In this document: piece by piece, positions 19,689 through 29,195 of the stretch | How positions within the stretch are numbered: the first letter of the stretch is position 1 | Layout: every line of letters begins with the position of its first letter | Assembly (NCBI RefSeq): GCF_016865585.1 | Contig: NZ_JAESND010000001.1 | Location: forward strand, 868,001-932,000 | Reading direction: 5' to 3' | DNA: 64,000 bases | Origin: Jeongeupia naejangsanensis | Lineage (GTDB): Bacteria; Pseudomonadota; Gammaproteobacteria; Burkholderiales; Chitinibacteraceae | Notes under the pieces: generated by a model | Databases searched by the model: none | Told to the model about the DNA's origin: nothing | Seen by the model: only the letters and a program-made list of their open reading frames with translations | Translations under genes and position numbers: made by a program

Positions 19689-20555
19689 ATGAAACCCTCG
19701 CCGCGCACCCTGTTCTGCCTCGTTGTGCTTGCCGTTCTGGTGCTGGCCGCCGTCTGGTTCGCCGTTGCCTGGTGGCCCGCCGCACCACCACCGCCCGGGT
19801 CGGTGGCCGCTGAAGCACGCAAAACAACGCAATCGGTCCGGTCGCCCTTTCTGGACAACTGGGACCAGACGCCACTGCGCAAAATGACGCAGCAAGCGAA
19901 CGACCATCCCGGCGTCGTCTGGCTCGAGGGGCTGACGCACCGGCGCCAGATTGCGCTGACGTTCGACGATGGCCCGAGCCCGTGGACACCGGATCTGCTC
20001 GACGTACTGAAGAAGCATCAGGTCAAGGCGACCTTCTTCTGGCTGGGCGGGCAGATGGCCGGCCGCGAGGACATCGTCCGCCGGGCGCTGGCCGAGGGAC
20101 ACACGCTCGCCAACCACAGCTGGAGCCACCCGAACCTGGCCGGCACCGACGAGAGCTATTTCTGGAACGAGGAAATCGGCCGCACCCAGTCCGAGTTCCG
20201 CCGCATCATCGGCAAGGCGCCGACGCTGATGCGCCCCCCCTATGGCAACATCGACGACGCGCAAATCGGCATCGTCGACAAGCACGGCATGAAGGTGGTG
20301 CTGTGGTCGATCGACGCGATCGACTGGTATCGCAACCGGATGCTGTTCGGCGCACACGAGATCGAGCGCGGCGTGCAGCCCTACGTACACGAGGAAGCAA
20401 TCGTGCTGATGCACGATGGGGGTGGCAAGCGCGGCGATACCGTTGCCGCAGTCGACCGGCTGATTCCGTGGCTCAAGTCCGGCGGCTACAGCTTCGCCAC
20501 GGTCGATGCGCTGCTCGGCGTTCCGCCCTACTTCCCAGAACCCCAAGCCCACTGA
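19689..20555 (+). CDS. Polysaccharide deacetylase (CE4), membrane-anchored
   Basis: A 288-residue protein with an N-terminal membrane anchor or signal (TLFCLVVLAVLVLAAVWFAV) and a NodB-type CE4 domain. All five CE4 motifs are visible: TFDDGPSPWT (catalytic and metal Asp), HTLANHSWSHP (two metal His), RPPYGN, WSIDAIDW and VLMHDGG. It should remove acetyl groups from N-acetylglucosamine-containing polymers such as chitin, PNAG or peptidoglycan. ATG 19689 has AAGGAAG eight bases upstream and is preferred to the in-frame ATG at 19659. Divergent sugar permeases suggest co-regulation. Confidence 0.88.
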   Translation: MKPSPRTLFCLVVLAVLVLAAVWFAVAWWPAAPPPPGSVAAEARKTTQSVRSPFLDNWDQTPLRKMTQQANDHPGVVWLEGLTHRRQIALTFDDGPSPWTPDLLDVLKKHQVKATFFWLGGQMAGREDIVRRALAEGHTLANHSWSHPNLAGTDESYFWNEEIGRTQSEFRRIIGKAPTLMRPPYGNIDDAQIGIVDKHGMKVVLWSIDAIDWYRNRMLFGAHEIERGVQPYVHEEAIVLMHDGGGKRGDTVAAVDRLIPWLKSGGYSFATVDALLGVPPYFPEPQAH

Positions 20556-20638
20556 TTCGACAGCATGGGCAAAACCCGAATCGGCCACACCAGTCGAACG
20601 GGTTTACAGTAAGGCACGATCATCAAGCGGAGACCGCC

Positions 20639-21565
20639 ATGCACAAACGCCTGCTCGACTGTAACGCGTCGGACCTTGCCCACATCGGCAAGGCCGACCT
20701 GCTGCACGCGATCCACGCCAGCGAGGGCCGCGTGCTGGTGTGCGAAACCATCGGCGCGGTCCAGCCGATGCTGGTAACGATCAGCAACGCCGAGTTCGCC
20801 GCCAGCATGGGCGCCGATCTGTTGCTGCTCAACCTGTTCGACGTCTACGCACCGGTCGTCAACGGCCTGCCGAAGGACACGGCACCGGACGACGTGGTCC
20901 GGACGATCAAGCACCTGACCGGCCGGGTGATCGGCATCAACCTCGAACCGGTCGACCCGGGCTTCGGCGCCAGCGAAGACGAACTCTGGGGCATGCAGCC
21001 GGGCCGGCTGGCCACGGTCGGCAACGCCCACAAGGCCGCCGCAATGGGCGTCAATCTGCTGGTGCTGACCGGCAACCCGGGCAACGGCGTGTCGAATGCC
21101 GCGATCACGCACTCGCTGAAAGCGATCAACGCGGAGGTCGGCGACCGGCTGGTGCTCGTGGCCGGCAAGATGCACGCGTCGGGCATTCTCGGCGAAGGTG
21201 CCGAGCAGATCATCACCAAGGCCGACATCGAGGAATTCGTTGCCGCCGGCGCCGACGTGATCCTGCTGCCGGCGCCCGGCACCGTTCCCGGCATCACGCT
21301 CGAGTATGTGCGCGAACTCGTCGGCTACGCACACAAGCTTGGCGCATTGACGCTGACCGCCGTCGGCACGTCGCAGGAAGGCGCCGACGAAGCGACGATC
21401 CGGCAGATCGCACTGATGGCCAAGATGACCGGCACCGACCTGCATCACCTCGGCGACACCGGCTACATGGGCATGGCGCTGCCGGAAAACATCACCGCGT
21501 ACAGCATCGCCATCCGTGGCCGGCGCCACACCTACGCACGCATCGCGCGCTCGATCAACCGCTGA
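20639..21565 (+). CDS. DUF7916-like TIM-barrel protein (PEP-phosphonomutase-like)
   Basis: A 308-residue soluble protein starting at ATG 20639 (MHKRLLDCNASDLAHIGKADL). Repeating beta/alpha units such as RVIGINLEPVDPGF, GVNLLVLTGNPGNGVSN, LVLVAGKMHASG and DVILLPAPGTVPG suggest a TIM barrel. I recall this sequence type from uncharacterised DUF7916/PEP-phosphonomutase-like proteins that often accompany sugar (diacetylchitobiose-type) uptake genes, but no reaction is established. It follows the deacetylase by 83 bp and may be co-transcribed with it. Confidence 0.65.
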   Translation: MHKRLLDCNASDLAHIGKADLLHAIHASEGRVLVCETIGAVQPMLVTISNAEFAASMGADLLLLNLFDVYAPVVNGLPKDTAPDDVVRTIKHLTGRVIGINLEPVDPGFGASEDELWGMQPGRLATVGNAHKAAAMGVNLLVLTGNPGNGVSNAAITHSLKAINAEVGDRLVLVAGKMHASGILGEGAEQIITKADIEEFVAAGADVILLPAPGTVPGITLEYVRELVGYAHKLGALTLTAVGTSQEGADEATIRQIALMAKMTGTDLHHLGDTGYMGMALPENITAYSIAIRGRRHTYARIARSINR

Positions 21566-21577
21566 TCCGGCGTTCGC

Positions 21578-22984
21578 TCAGTGGCCGGCAGTGGGGCGGG
21601 TCATGTCCATCGGCACGATCCAGCGCTCGTAGTCCTCGTCGCTCAGGAAACCGAGCGCCAGCGCCGCCTGCTTCAGCGTCGTGCCGTCGTAGTGCGCCTT
21701 CTTGGCGATCGCGGCGGCCTTGTCGTAGCCGATGTGCCGGTTCATCGCCGTCACCAGCATCAGGTTCTTGTCGAGGTTTTCTTCGATCCGATCCAGGTTC
21801 GGCTCGATCCCGACCGCGCAGTGATCGTTGAACGCGCGGCAGGCATCGGCCAGCAGTTCGATGCTTTCCAGCACGTTGTGCACCATCACCGGTTTGTAGA
21901 CGTTGAGCTGGAAATTGCCCTGGCTGCCGGCGAACGCCACCGCGGCGTCATTGCCGAAGACCTGGACGCACACCATCGTCAGCGCCTCGCACTGCGTCGG
22001 GTTGACCTTCCCCGGCATGATCGAGCTGCCCGGTTCGTTCTCGGGAATCACCAGCTCGCCGATGCCGCAGCGCGGGCCGCTGGCGAGCCAGCGCACGTCG
22101 TTGGCCATCTTGAACAACCCGCCGGCCAGCGTGCGCAGTGCCGCCGACGTCTGCACCAGCGCATCGTGCGCGGCCAGTGCGAAAAACTTGTTCGGCGCAT
22201 CGACGAAATGGTGGCCGGTCAGCTTGGCGATGCGCGCCGCGGCGGTGGCGCCGAACTTCGGGTGCGCATTGAGCCCGGTGCCGACGGCCGTACCGCCGAT
22301 CGCCAGCTCCAGCAGGCCCGGCTCGGCGGCGGCCACCGCCTTGAGGCCGAAATCGATCTGCGCCACCCAGGCACCGATTTCCTGCCCCAGCGTCACCGGC
22401 GTCGCGTCCTGCAGGTGCGTGCGGCCGGTCTTGACCACGTGGGCGTAGTCGTCGGCCTTCTCCGCCAGCGTTGCGCGCAGTTTTTCCACCGCCGGCAGCA
22501 ACACCGCATGCAGCTGCTCGACCACGGCGATATGCATCGCGGTCGGAAAGGTGTCGTTCGAGCTCTGGCCACGGTTGACGTGATCGTTCGGATGCACCGG
22601 CGTCTTGCTGCCCAGCTCGCCGCCAGCCAGCGCGATCGCCCGGTTGGCGATGACTTCGTTGGCGTTCATGTTCGACTGCGTACCCGAGCCGGTCTGGAAC
22701 ACCACCAGCGGGAAATGATCGTCGAGCTTGCCGGCGATGACCTCGTCCGCTGACTCGGCGATCAGTGCGGCAACATTGACCGGCAACTCGCCGAGCGACA
22801 GATTGGCCTCTGCGGCTGCATGCTTGAGGATGCCGAGCGCGCGAATGATCGGACGCTGCCAGCGGAAACGGTCGACACCGATCGGGAAGTTGCCGATCGA
22901 GCGCTGCGTCTGCGCGCCCCAGTAACGATCGGCAGCCACGTTGATGGCGCCCATCGAATCGGTTTCAGTACGAAATTCGGTCAT
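21578..22984 (-). CDS. fumC: Class II fumarate hydratase
   Basis: A 468-residue enzyme interconverting fumarate and malate in the TCA cycle; class II is iron-independent and tetrameric. The N-terminus ([28 protein letters not shown]) and the superfamily signature [11 protein letters not shown] are clear. [18 protein letters not shown] is the second conserved segment. ATG 22984 is chosen because AAGGAGT precedes it; the frame remains open further upstream without family similarity. It is convergent with the preceding gene and a single unit. Confidence 0.95.
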   Translation of the reverse strand: MTEFRTETDSMGAINVAADRYWGAQTQRSIGNFPIGVDRFRWQRPIIRALGILKHAAAEANLSLGELPVNVAALIAESADEVIAGKLDDHFPLVVFQTGSGTQSNMNANEVIANRAIALAGGELGSKTPVHPNDHVNRGQSSNDTFPTAMHIAVVEQLHAVLLPAVEKLRATLAEKADDYAHVVKTGRTHLQDATPVTLGQEIGAWVAQIDFGLKAVAAAEPGLLELAIGGTAVGTGLNAHPKFGATAAARIAKLTGHHFVDAPNKFFALAAHDALVQTSAALRTLAGGLFKMANDVRWLASGPRCGIGELVIPENEPGSSIMPGKVNPTQCEALTMVCVQVFGNDAAVAFAGSQGNFQLNVYKPVMVHNVLESIELLADACRAFNDHCAVGIEPNLDRIEENLDKNLMLVTAMNRHIGYDKAAAIAKKAHYDGTTLKQAALALGFLSDEDYERWIVPMDMTRPTAGH

Positions 22985-23177
22985 CAGTCGACTCCTTGAA
23001 TCGGGTTCATTAACGAGCTTAGAGCGGTGCCGCCGTCCCTGCCGGCCGGGCCCAGGGCTGCCATTCCGCGTCAACCGCTCGCGCAAGGGTAGTTTTACGC
23101 CAAAGCACACCCACGCCATTGCCTGTATGACAGCCACCATCGAATAGAATGACAGGCCCGACGCGACGAGTTCCCCC

Positions 23178-24305
23178 ATGCGCCTGTTTTCCACCCTTTC
23201 GCTGACCCTTGCCCTGCTGCTCGGGCCCCTCGCCCATGCCGACGATGGCCCCAGCTATCGCGACCCCGAGGATGGCCAGATCGACCTGAGCGACTACCTG
23301 CTCAACCACAAGGGCGTCTTTCCGGTTCCCATCGTCATCACCGAGCCGGCCATCGGTTATGGCGGCGGCGCCATGCTGCTCTACTTCCAGCAATCGATGG
23401 CCGAGGCTGCGGCAGAAAGCGAGCAGGAAACGGGGCGCAAGCAACCGCCGGTGATCAGCGGTCTGGGTGGTTTCGCCACCAACAACGGTACTTGGGCGGG
23501 CGGCGCATTCCACTTTCACCCGATCGATGGCGACCGCTACCGCTATATGGGCGGGATCGGCAAGGCCTCGCTCAATCTGGACTACTACGGCGCGCTGAAC
23601 CAGGCTCGCAGCTACAACCTCGACGGGGATTTCCTGTTCCAGCAGTTCCTGTTCCGCATTGGCGACAGCGACTGGTTTGTCGGGCCGCGTTACGGCTACT
23701 TCCGCAGCGACATCCGTTTCGGCGACAACAAGGCGACCGAACTGGGAGACGTCGACATCACCCGCAGCATCGGTATCGGCGGGCTGATCATCGACTACGA
23801 CAGCCGCGACAACATTTTCTTCCCGCGCCGCGGCACCTATTTCGAGGCGGAGCTGCAAATGGCCCGCAGCTGGCTGGGCAGCAGCAGCGACTTCGAAAAC
23901 TACACCGCCCGCGCCTACACCTGGCTGCCGCTGACGAAAACGCTGACGCTGGGGCTGCGCATCGACGGCCGCACCATCGACGGCGACTACCCTTTCTACT
24001 CGCAGCCCTACATCGACCTGCGCGGTATCGAAAAGGGCCGCTACCAGGACCAGAACGCGGCGATGACCGAAGCCGAGCTGCGCTGGGACGTCACACCACG
24101 CTGGTCGCTACTGGCCTTCGGTGGCGCGGGCAAGGCCTGGGGACGCTGGCATGACTTCGGCGATGCCGAGACCGTCTACAGCTACGGCACGGGCTTTCGC
24201 TACCTGATCGCCAAAAAGCTCGGGCTGGCGTCCGGGCTGGACTTCGCCTGGGGGCCGGATGGCCAGCGGGCGTTCTACATCCAGATGGGCAGCGCGTGGA
24301 AATGA
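23178..24305 (+). CDS. Omp85/BamA-TamA-type outer-membrane barrel protein without POTRA domains
   Basis: A 375-residue exported protein: signal [21 protein letters not shown], then a short segment and a predicted beta-barrel of alternating aromatic strands. The late features [22 protein letters not shown] and [22 protein letters not shown] match the bacterial surface antigen (D15/Omp85 C-terminal) barrel. It is too short for the POTRA domains of BamA or TamA. Such short members are common and uncharacterised. A possible -10 (TAGAAT) sits about 35 bp upstream. Confidence 0.78.
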   Translation: MRLFSTLSLTLALLLGPLAHADDGPSYRDPEDGQIDLSDYLLNHKGVFPVPIVITEPAIGYGGGAMLLYFQQSMAEAAAESEQETGRKQPPVISGLGGFATNNGTWAGGAFHFHPIDGDRYRYMGGIGKASLNLDYYGALNQARSYNLDGDFLFQQFLFRIGDSDWFVGPRYGYFRSDIRFGDNKATELGDVDITRSIGIGGLIIDYDSRDNIFFPRRGTYFEAELQMARSWLGSSSDFENYTARAYTWLPLTKTLTLGLRIDGRTIDGDYPFYSQPYIDLRGIEKGRYQDQNAAMTEAELRWDVTPRWSLLAFGGAGKAWGRWHDFGDAETVYSYGTGFRYLIAKKLGLASGLDFAWGPDGQRAFYIQMGSAWK

Positions 24306-24360
24306 CCGATCCGGGCCGAGCCGGTAAGCTTGCGGTTTTGCCCGATCCGACGTCCCTGCC

Positions 24361-25623
24361 GTGAAGCTCAAACCGCTCGTCTGCCTGTTGCCGATTGCCC
24401 TGCTCGCCGCCTGCGCCAGCCCGCCCCCCACCGGTTCCGCCACCCAACCCGCCATCGCCAGCGCAGCGGCTGCCGTCGCTGCCGAGTCGGTCACCGTCGC
24501 ACCACCGGTCGACGTCGCCAGCCTGCCTGCGGAGACCCCCGTCGCCAGTGCGCCGGTCGTCGTCGAACCGCCGCCGGTCCAGCCGGCCAAACCCGCCGGG
24601 CTCAGCGCCGCCCAGGCGAAAGTACTGCTGAACAAGGTGCTGCCGGCGAAAATCCCGGGGCGCGCGGACTGGAATGCCGACATCCTCGACGCCTTCACGG
24701 CACTGAAGATTCCGTACACGCCCGAGTACTTCTGCGCGGCCGCCGCGGTCATCGAACAGGAGTCGAGCTGGCAGGGTGATCCGGGCGTGCCCGGTCTGCC
24801 GGACATGGTCTGGAACAAGATCGGCGAGAAAGCCGCCGACAAGCACGTTCCGCTGATCGCGGTGAAAACGGCGCTGCTGAAATCGTCGCCGACCGGCGAG
24901 AGCTACAAGTCACGCATCGACAAGCTGCGCACCGAGCGCGAAATGAATGCGATTTTCGAGGACCTCAGCGCCGATGCCGCGCGACTGGGCCTGCCGCTCA
25001 ACATGAACAATCCGATCCGTACCGGCGGGCCGATGCAGGTCAGCGTCGCCTTCGCCGAATCGCACGTTCGCGTCTGGCCCTACCCGTATCCGCGCACGCG
25101 CAGCGTCCGCGACACCGTGTTCACCCAGCGTGGCGGCACCTATTTCGGCATCGCCATCCTGCTGCAGTACCCGGCGCCGTACGACGACATGCTGTACCGT
25201 TTCGCCGACTTCAACGCCGGCCGCTACGCCAGCCGCAATGCGGCGTTCCAGGCGGCCACCGCCAAGCTGAGCGGCCGGAGCATCGATCTTGACGGCGACC
25301 TTCTGAGCTACCAGAACGGCCGGCCGGCGGCCAAGGCCAGCGATGTCGAGGAAGCGCTGGCGTCAATCGCCGGCCAGCTGGGCATGAACCGCGACGCAGT
25401 CCGCCGTGACCTGATGAGCGAAAAGCTCGTCGGCTTCGGCCAGACCGGCCTGTACAAGAAGGTGTTTGCGCTCGCGGATGCGAAAAACGGCAAGCCGATG
25501 CCGCGCGTGGCCATGCCGCAGATCCGGCTGATCAGCCCCAAGATCACCCGCAAACTGACCACCGAATGGTTCGCCAAGCGTGTCGACGGCCGCTACGAGA
25601 CCTGCCTGGCACGGGCGAAATAA
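24361..25623 (+). CDS. DUF1615 lipoprotein
   Basis: A 420-residue lipoprotein starting at GTG 24361: signal MKLKPLVCLLPIALLAAC with the lipobox Cys at residue 18. A Pro/Ala/Val-rich spacer runs to about residue 80. The conserved body (AAAAVIEQESSWQGDPGVPGLP ... GPMQVSVAFAE ... QRGGTYFGIAILLQYP) is DUF1615. The Glu in EQESSW and the GPMQVS segment are reminiscent of lytic-transglycosylase-like folds, but that is only an analogy. It follows the barrel gene by 55 bp. Confidence 0.8.
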   Translation: MKLKPLVCLLPIALLAACASPPPTGSATQPAIASAAAAVAAESVTVAPPVDVASLPAETPVASAPVVVEPPPVQPAKPAGLSAAQAKVLLNKVLPAKIPGRADWNADILDAFTALKIPYTPEYFCAAAAVIEQESSWQGDPGVPGLPDMVWNKIGEKAADKHVPLIAVKTALLKSSPTGESYKSRIDKLRTEREMNAIFEDLSADAARLGLPLNMNNPIRTGGPMQVSVAFAESHVRVWPYPYPRTRSVRDTVFTQRGGTYFGIAILLQYPAPYDDMLYRFADFNAGRYASRNAAFQAATAKLSGRSIDLDGDLLSYQNGRPAAKASDVEEALASIAGQLGMNRDAVRRDLMSEKLVGFGQTGLYKKVFALADAKNGKPMPRVAMPQIRLISPKITRKLTTEWFAKRVDGRYETCLARAK

Positions 25624-25633
25624 GCCGCCTTCA

Positions 25634-25655
25634 GGACGCAGCCGATGCTGCGTCC
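25634..25655. terminator. Hairpin between convergent genes
   Basis: A perfect 9-bp stem (GGACGCAGC / GCTGCGTCC) with a CGAT loop lies just after the DUF1615 stop and before the convergent acpH stop. There is no T-run, so termination is inferred from position only. Confidence 0.4.
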
Positions 25656-25677
25656 GCGTTGCGCGACGAAGCGCTGC

Positions 25678-26265
25678 TCAGCGATCGCGCCTCACCGTTT
25701 GTGCGTAGGCCAGCGCATCGGGCATGAAGGCGAGGAAGTCGGCCTCGAAGCCGGCGTAGTGCTCGCGCAACTCGTCGGCCGCGCCGGCCAGAGGATTGAC
25801 ACGGCGGATGCGGTGCTCGGCCATCCGGTCCAGCGCGAATGCGACGCTGTCGACATTCCGGTACGACGCGAGCCAGTCGGTCTGCTGCATTTTCGGCAGC
25901 ACGGCGACGAAGCCGGCCGGCAGGCCGGGCTGGATCGCCAGTTCGGCATACAGCCGGGCGGTGAAGTGCGGCAGCGTTTCGCCGGGAGAAAACAAGGACC
26001 AGTGCACGGCCAGAAGATGGTCGTAAAACAGGTCGACCATGATGCCGCCGTAGCGCCGCCGCAGCGGGCTGACGCGGGCACGGCTGGCGGCAAAGGCCGG
26101 ATGCAGGTCGGCGTAGGCATCGATTTCGCGGTGCAGCGCGACGCCGTCGGCCAGATCCGCAGGCAGAGCCCCCGGCAGGATGCCCTTGACGAAATCACCC
26201 GCGACACCGCCAGCACGATCGGCGGGTGCCGGTCCTGCGAGGACGGCGTGGGAAAGGTAGTTCAT
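25678..26265 (-). CDS. acpH: Acyl carrier protein phosphodiesterase-like (AcpH)
   Basis: A 195-residue HD-domain-like hydrolase of the AcpH family, which removes the 4'-phosphopantetheine arm from holo-ACP. Supporting segments are MNYLSHAVLA at the start, GDFVKG, LHREIDAYADLHPAF, RYGGIMVDLFYDHLLAVHW and a C-terminal FEADFLAFMPDALAYA. Metal-ligand candidates are the two His-Asp stretches in LHREID and DLFYDHLL. It is 24 bp downstream of the phosphatase gene and so is likely in the same transcript as bioC, which also acts on ACP substrates. Confidence 0.85.
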   Translation of the reverse strand: MNYLSHAVLAGPAPADRAGGVAGDFVKGILPGALPADLADGVALHREIDAYADLHPAFAASRARVSPLRRRYGGIMVDLFYDHLLAVHWSLFSPGETLPHFTARLYAELAIQPGLPAGFVAVLPKMQQTDWLASYRNVDSVAFALDRMAEHRIRRVNPLAGAADELREHYAGFEADFLAFMPDALAYAQTVRRDR

Positions 26266-26289
26266 CGATGCGTCCGGATACGGGCCGGC

Positions 26290-26613
26290 CTAGCGCAACA
26301 GCGGGCCGACCCTGGCTTCGAGCAGGCTGACGAGTTCGGCCTGCATGAATCGATACTGATCCGGAATCCCGAGGCAGACCAGCTTTTTGTCGCGCAGTGC
26401 GCCGCCAAAACGGCTGTTCAGCAGCCGCAGGTGGCGCTTTTCCATCACGCAGACCAGATCGGCCCACGCCAGCTGCTCCGCCGACAGCGGCGTCTCGGCA
26501 TCCGCAGCCAGCCCCGCGGAATCGGTTTCGATCCCGGGCCATGCAGCGAACACCGTTTCGGCGGTCGGGCTGCGCCAGCGGTTGCGGCTGCAGATGAACA
26601 GAACCCGTATCAC
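26290..26613 (-). CDS. Predicted low-molecular-weight protein tyrosine phosphatase (COG4551-like)
   Basis: A 107-residue short phosphatase starting at GTG 26613 ([15 protein letters not shown]). The P-loop C-x5-R-S (CSRNRWRS) is at the N-terminus, as in low-molecular-weight protein tyrosine phosphatases and arsenate reductases. The protein is shorter than the usual 150 residues and matches the compact COG4551-type group. The GTG overlaps the bioC stop (GTGA), which supports this start and translational coupling. Substrate unknown. Confidence 0.78.
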   Translation of the reverse strand: MIRVLFICSRNRWRSPTAETVFAAWPGIETDSAGLAADAETPLSAEQLAWADLVCVMEKRHLRLLNSRFGGALRDKKLVCLGIPDQYRFMQAELVSLLEARVGPLLR

Positions 26614-27506
26614 CGGTTGCGCGGCCGGAACTCGATGACCTGCGCGCCGTCTGCTCGCGCTTTGGGCGCGTGCTCCGGTTTCCACGCGTGGCCGTAGACC
26701 ACTTCGTAACTGCACGGCAATGCGCCATCACGGCGGAACGCTTCGTACTGGCTGGTCACGCGCTGCCACGCGGTCTTGCCCATCATGCCGCGCCGGCGTC
26801 CTTCGGTGACATTGTGCGCGCCGATGCCCTTCAGGTCCTGCATCACCGCGCGGACATCGGGATAGGTCATCGTCAGCGTTTCCATGTCCATGACCGGCGT
26901 CGAGAACCCGCTGTGCGACAGCGCATCACCGAGGTCGTGCATGTCGATGAAGCGGTTGACGTGGTTGTAGCCGTCGACGCCGTCGAAGGCCGCACGCAGC
27001 TCCTTCAGCGTATCGGGGCCGAGCGTCGAGAACATCAGCAGGCCGCCGGGCTTGAGTACGCGCAGGAACTCGCGGAAGGTGGCGTCCGGCGTGTTGCACC
27101 ACTGGATCGCCAGATTCGACCAGATCAGGTCGACCGATGCATCGGCCAGCGGCAGGGCCTCGATGTCGCCGCACAGCTGCACCGGCCGGTTGCGCTCGAA
27201 CCGTGACAGCAGCTTCTTCAACCCGCCAACGGCATGGCGTTCGCGCGCAATCTGCAGCATGGCCGGCGCCAGATCGAGTTCGACCAGTTGCGCATCCGGA
27301 TAGCGCGCCAGCAGCGCCTTGCCCATGTAGCCGGTGCCGCAACCGGCATCGAGCATGAGCCCCGGCTGCAGCCGCACCAGATCGAGCCGCTCGGCCATCC
27401 GGTCGGCGACTTCGCGCTGCAGCACTGCCGCTGCATCGTAGCTGGCAGCCGCCGCGTCGAAACTGGCGCGGATCGCCGCCTTGTCGGTGTAGAACGTTTC
27501 GCTCAT
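26610..27506 (-). CDS. bioC: Malonyl-ACP O-methyltransferase BioC
   Basis: A 298-residue SAM-dependent methyltransferase that esterifies malonyl-ACP to start the pimeloyl part of biotin synthesis. SAM motif I is [15 protein letters not shown], with [15 protein letters not shown] after it. BioC features include [19 protein letters not shown] at the start and [28 protein letters not shown]. Other bio genes are not in this window. The start overlaps the dedA stop (ATGA) and its end overlaps the phosphatase start, giving three interlocked genes. Confidence 0.9.
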   Translation of the reverse strand: MSETFYTDKAAIRASFDAAAASYDAAAVLQREVADRMAERLDLVRLQPGLMLDAGCGTGYMGKALLARYPDAQLVELDLAPAMLQIARERHAVGGLKKLLSRFERNRPVQLCGDIEALPLADASVDLIWSNLAIQWCNTPDATFREFLRVLKPGGLLMFSTLGPDTLKELRAAFDGVDGYNHVNRFIDMHDLGDALSHSGFSTPVMDMETLTMTYPDVRAVMQDLKGIGAHNVTEGRRRGMMGKTAWQRVTSQYEAFRRDGALPCSYEVVYGHAWKPEHAPKARADGAQVIEFRPRNR

Positions 27507-28144
27507 GCCGGCTTCTTGCTGTACTTCTGCCGAAGCACTTCGATGACGACCGGAATGATCGAGACCAGCACGATGCCGATGGCGATAAGGCCGATGTTCT
27601 TCTGGATGAAGGTGATGCCGCCGAAGAAGTAGCCGGCGTACAGCAAGGACACGACCCAGACGGCGGCGCCGACGATGTTGAAAAAGACGAAGCGCTTGTA
27701 GCTCATCTCGGCCATGCCGGCCACGAACGGCGCGAAGGTGCGGACGATGGGCACGAAGCGCGCGAGGATGATGGTCTTGCCGCCGTGACGCTCATAGAAG
27801 GCATGTGTCTTCTCGAGATGGTCGCGGCGGAAGATCTTCGAATCCGGATTGGCGAACAGCTTGTGGCCGAAGTAGCGGCCGATGACGTAGTTGAGCGCAT
27901 CCCCCGCTACCGCAGCGATGAACAGCAGCACGACCAGGAAATGTACATTCATGTGGCCGCCACCGGCGATCATGCCGGCGATGAACAGCAGCGAATCGCC
28001 GGGCAGAAACGGCGTGACGACGAGGCCGGTTTCGCAGAAGATCACCGCGAACAGGATCGCATAGACCCATGGTCCGTACAGATTGACCAGTTGGGCAAGG
28101 TAGACGTCCAGATGCAGGAAGACGTCGATCGGGTTGAATTCCAT
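27503..28144 (-). CDS. DedA-family membrane protein
   Basis: A 213-residue DedA/SNARE-associated membrane protein. Family members act in envelope integrity and are implicated in undecaprenyl phosphate or lipid flipping. Marks are [22 protein letters not shown] with the conserved Glu and Pro-Gly-Asp, the amphipathic segment [30 protein letters not shown] with essential Arg residues, and late hydrophobic segments. ATG 28144 has AAGGA five bases upstream; a GTG lies one codon earlier. It is translationally coupled to bioC. Confidence 0.9.
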   Translation of the reverse strand: MEFNPIDVFLHLDVYLAQLVNLYGPWVYAILFAVIFCETGLVVTPFLPGDSLLFIAGMIAGGGHMNVHFLVVLLFIAAVAGDALNYVIGRYFGHKLFANPDSKIFRRDHLEKTHAFYERHGGKTIILARFVPIVRTFAPFVAGMAEMSYKRFVFFNIVGAAVWVVSLLYAGYFFGGITFIQKNIGLIAIGIVLVSIIPVVIEVLRQKYSKKPA

Positions 28145-28181
28145 CACAATCCTTTTAGTGTCGCTAGAAACGAGCCGCTTG

Positions 28182-28213
28182 AACGAGAAACGCCGGCGAT
28201 GGACTCGCCGGCG
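28182..28213 (-). terminator. Terminator after secF
   Basis: A perfect 9-bp stem (CGCCGGCGA / TCGCCGGCG, 28191-28213) with a 5-nt loop. On the minus strand it is followed by TTTCTCGTT. It separates secF from dedA. Confidence 0.65.
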
Positions 28214-28247
28214 GAAATTTGGTTCATGCCTTTTGCATCAAGGGCGA

Positions 28248-29183
28248 TCAGACTACTGCTTCTTCCTTGATTTTCACCGGCTTGACCATGTTCTCGCGCG
28301 TCACGCCGAACATCAGCAGCAGCGGCGACGCGACCAGCACCGACGAATAGATGCCGAACAGAATGCCGATCGTCAGCGCCATCGCGAAACCGTGCAGCGC
28401 AGAACCGCCGAACACCAGCATCGACAGCACCATCGCCTCGGTCGAACCGTGGGTGATGATGGTCCGGCTCATCGTCGCGGTGATCGCGTTGTCGATCACC
28501 TGGGGTACCGTCTTCCCGCGCATTTTCGGCGAACGGAAGTTCTCGCGGATCCGGTCGAACACGACGACCGATTCGTTGACAGAGTAGCCGAGTACCGCCA
28601 GCACGCCGGCCAGCACCGTCAGGTTGAACTCCCACTGGAACAGCGCAAAGCAGCCGAGAATGATCACCACGTCGTGCATGTTGGCGATCACCGCCGACAC
28701 CGCGAAGCGCCATTCGAAACGGATGGCCAGGTAGGCGATGATGCCGAGGCAGACCAGCGTGATGGCCGTCAGACCGTGCGTGACCAGCTCCTCGCCGACC
28801 GACGGACCGATGAACTCGACCTTGCGCAGCTCGACGTCCGGGCGCTCGGACTTGAGCACCGTCAGGACTTCGTTTGACAGCTGGGCGCTGGTCTTGTTCT
28901 TGATGTTCGGCAGCCGGACCATCACATCACGCGTCGTGCCCAGTGCCTGAACCTGCGCTTCGCCATACTTCAGGTGTTCAACCTGGGTACGGATCTGGTT
29001 CAGGTCTGCACCCTGCTGATAGCGCAGTTCCATCACGGTGCCGCCGGTGAACTCGACGCCGAAGTTCAGTCCCTTGATGACCAGAAAAGCCACGGCAAGG
29101 ACAAAGGTGATCAGCGAGATCGCCGTCGTGAGCTTGCCGTAGCTCATGAACGGGATGTCGCGCTTGATGCGGAAGAATTCCAT
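28248..29183 (-). CDS. secF: Protein translocase subunit SecF
   Basis: A 311-residue RND-type membrane protein with six hydrophobic segments. With SecD it uses the proton-motive force to pull secreted proteins across the inner membrane. Typical segments are LNFGVEFTGGTVMELRY near the N-terminus, and the TM4 region AVLGYSVNESVVVFDRIREN with the conserved Asp-Arg. ALTIGILFGIYSSVLVASPLLL is at the end. It lies 12 bp after secD in the same operon. Confidence 0.95.
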   Translation of the reverse strand: MEFFRIKRDIPFMSYGKLTTAISLITFVLAVAFLVIKGLNFGVEFTGGTVMELRYQQGADLNQIRTQVEHLKYGEAQVQALGTTRDVMVRLPNIKNKTSAQLSNEVLTVLKSERPDVELRKVEFIGPSVGEELVTHGLTAITLVCLGIIAYLAIRFEWRFAVSAVIANMHDVVIILGCFALFQWEFNLTVLAGVLAVLGYSVNESVVVFDRIRENFRSPKMRGKTVPQVIDNAITATMSRTIITHGSTEAMVLSMLVFGGSALHGFAMALTIGILFGIYSSVLVASPLLLMFGVTRENMVKPVKIKEEAVV

Positions 29184-29195
29184 CTTGTGCGGCCC

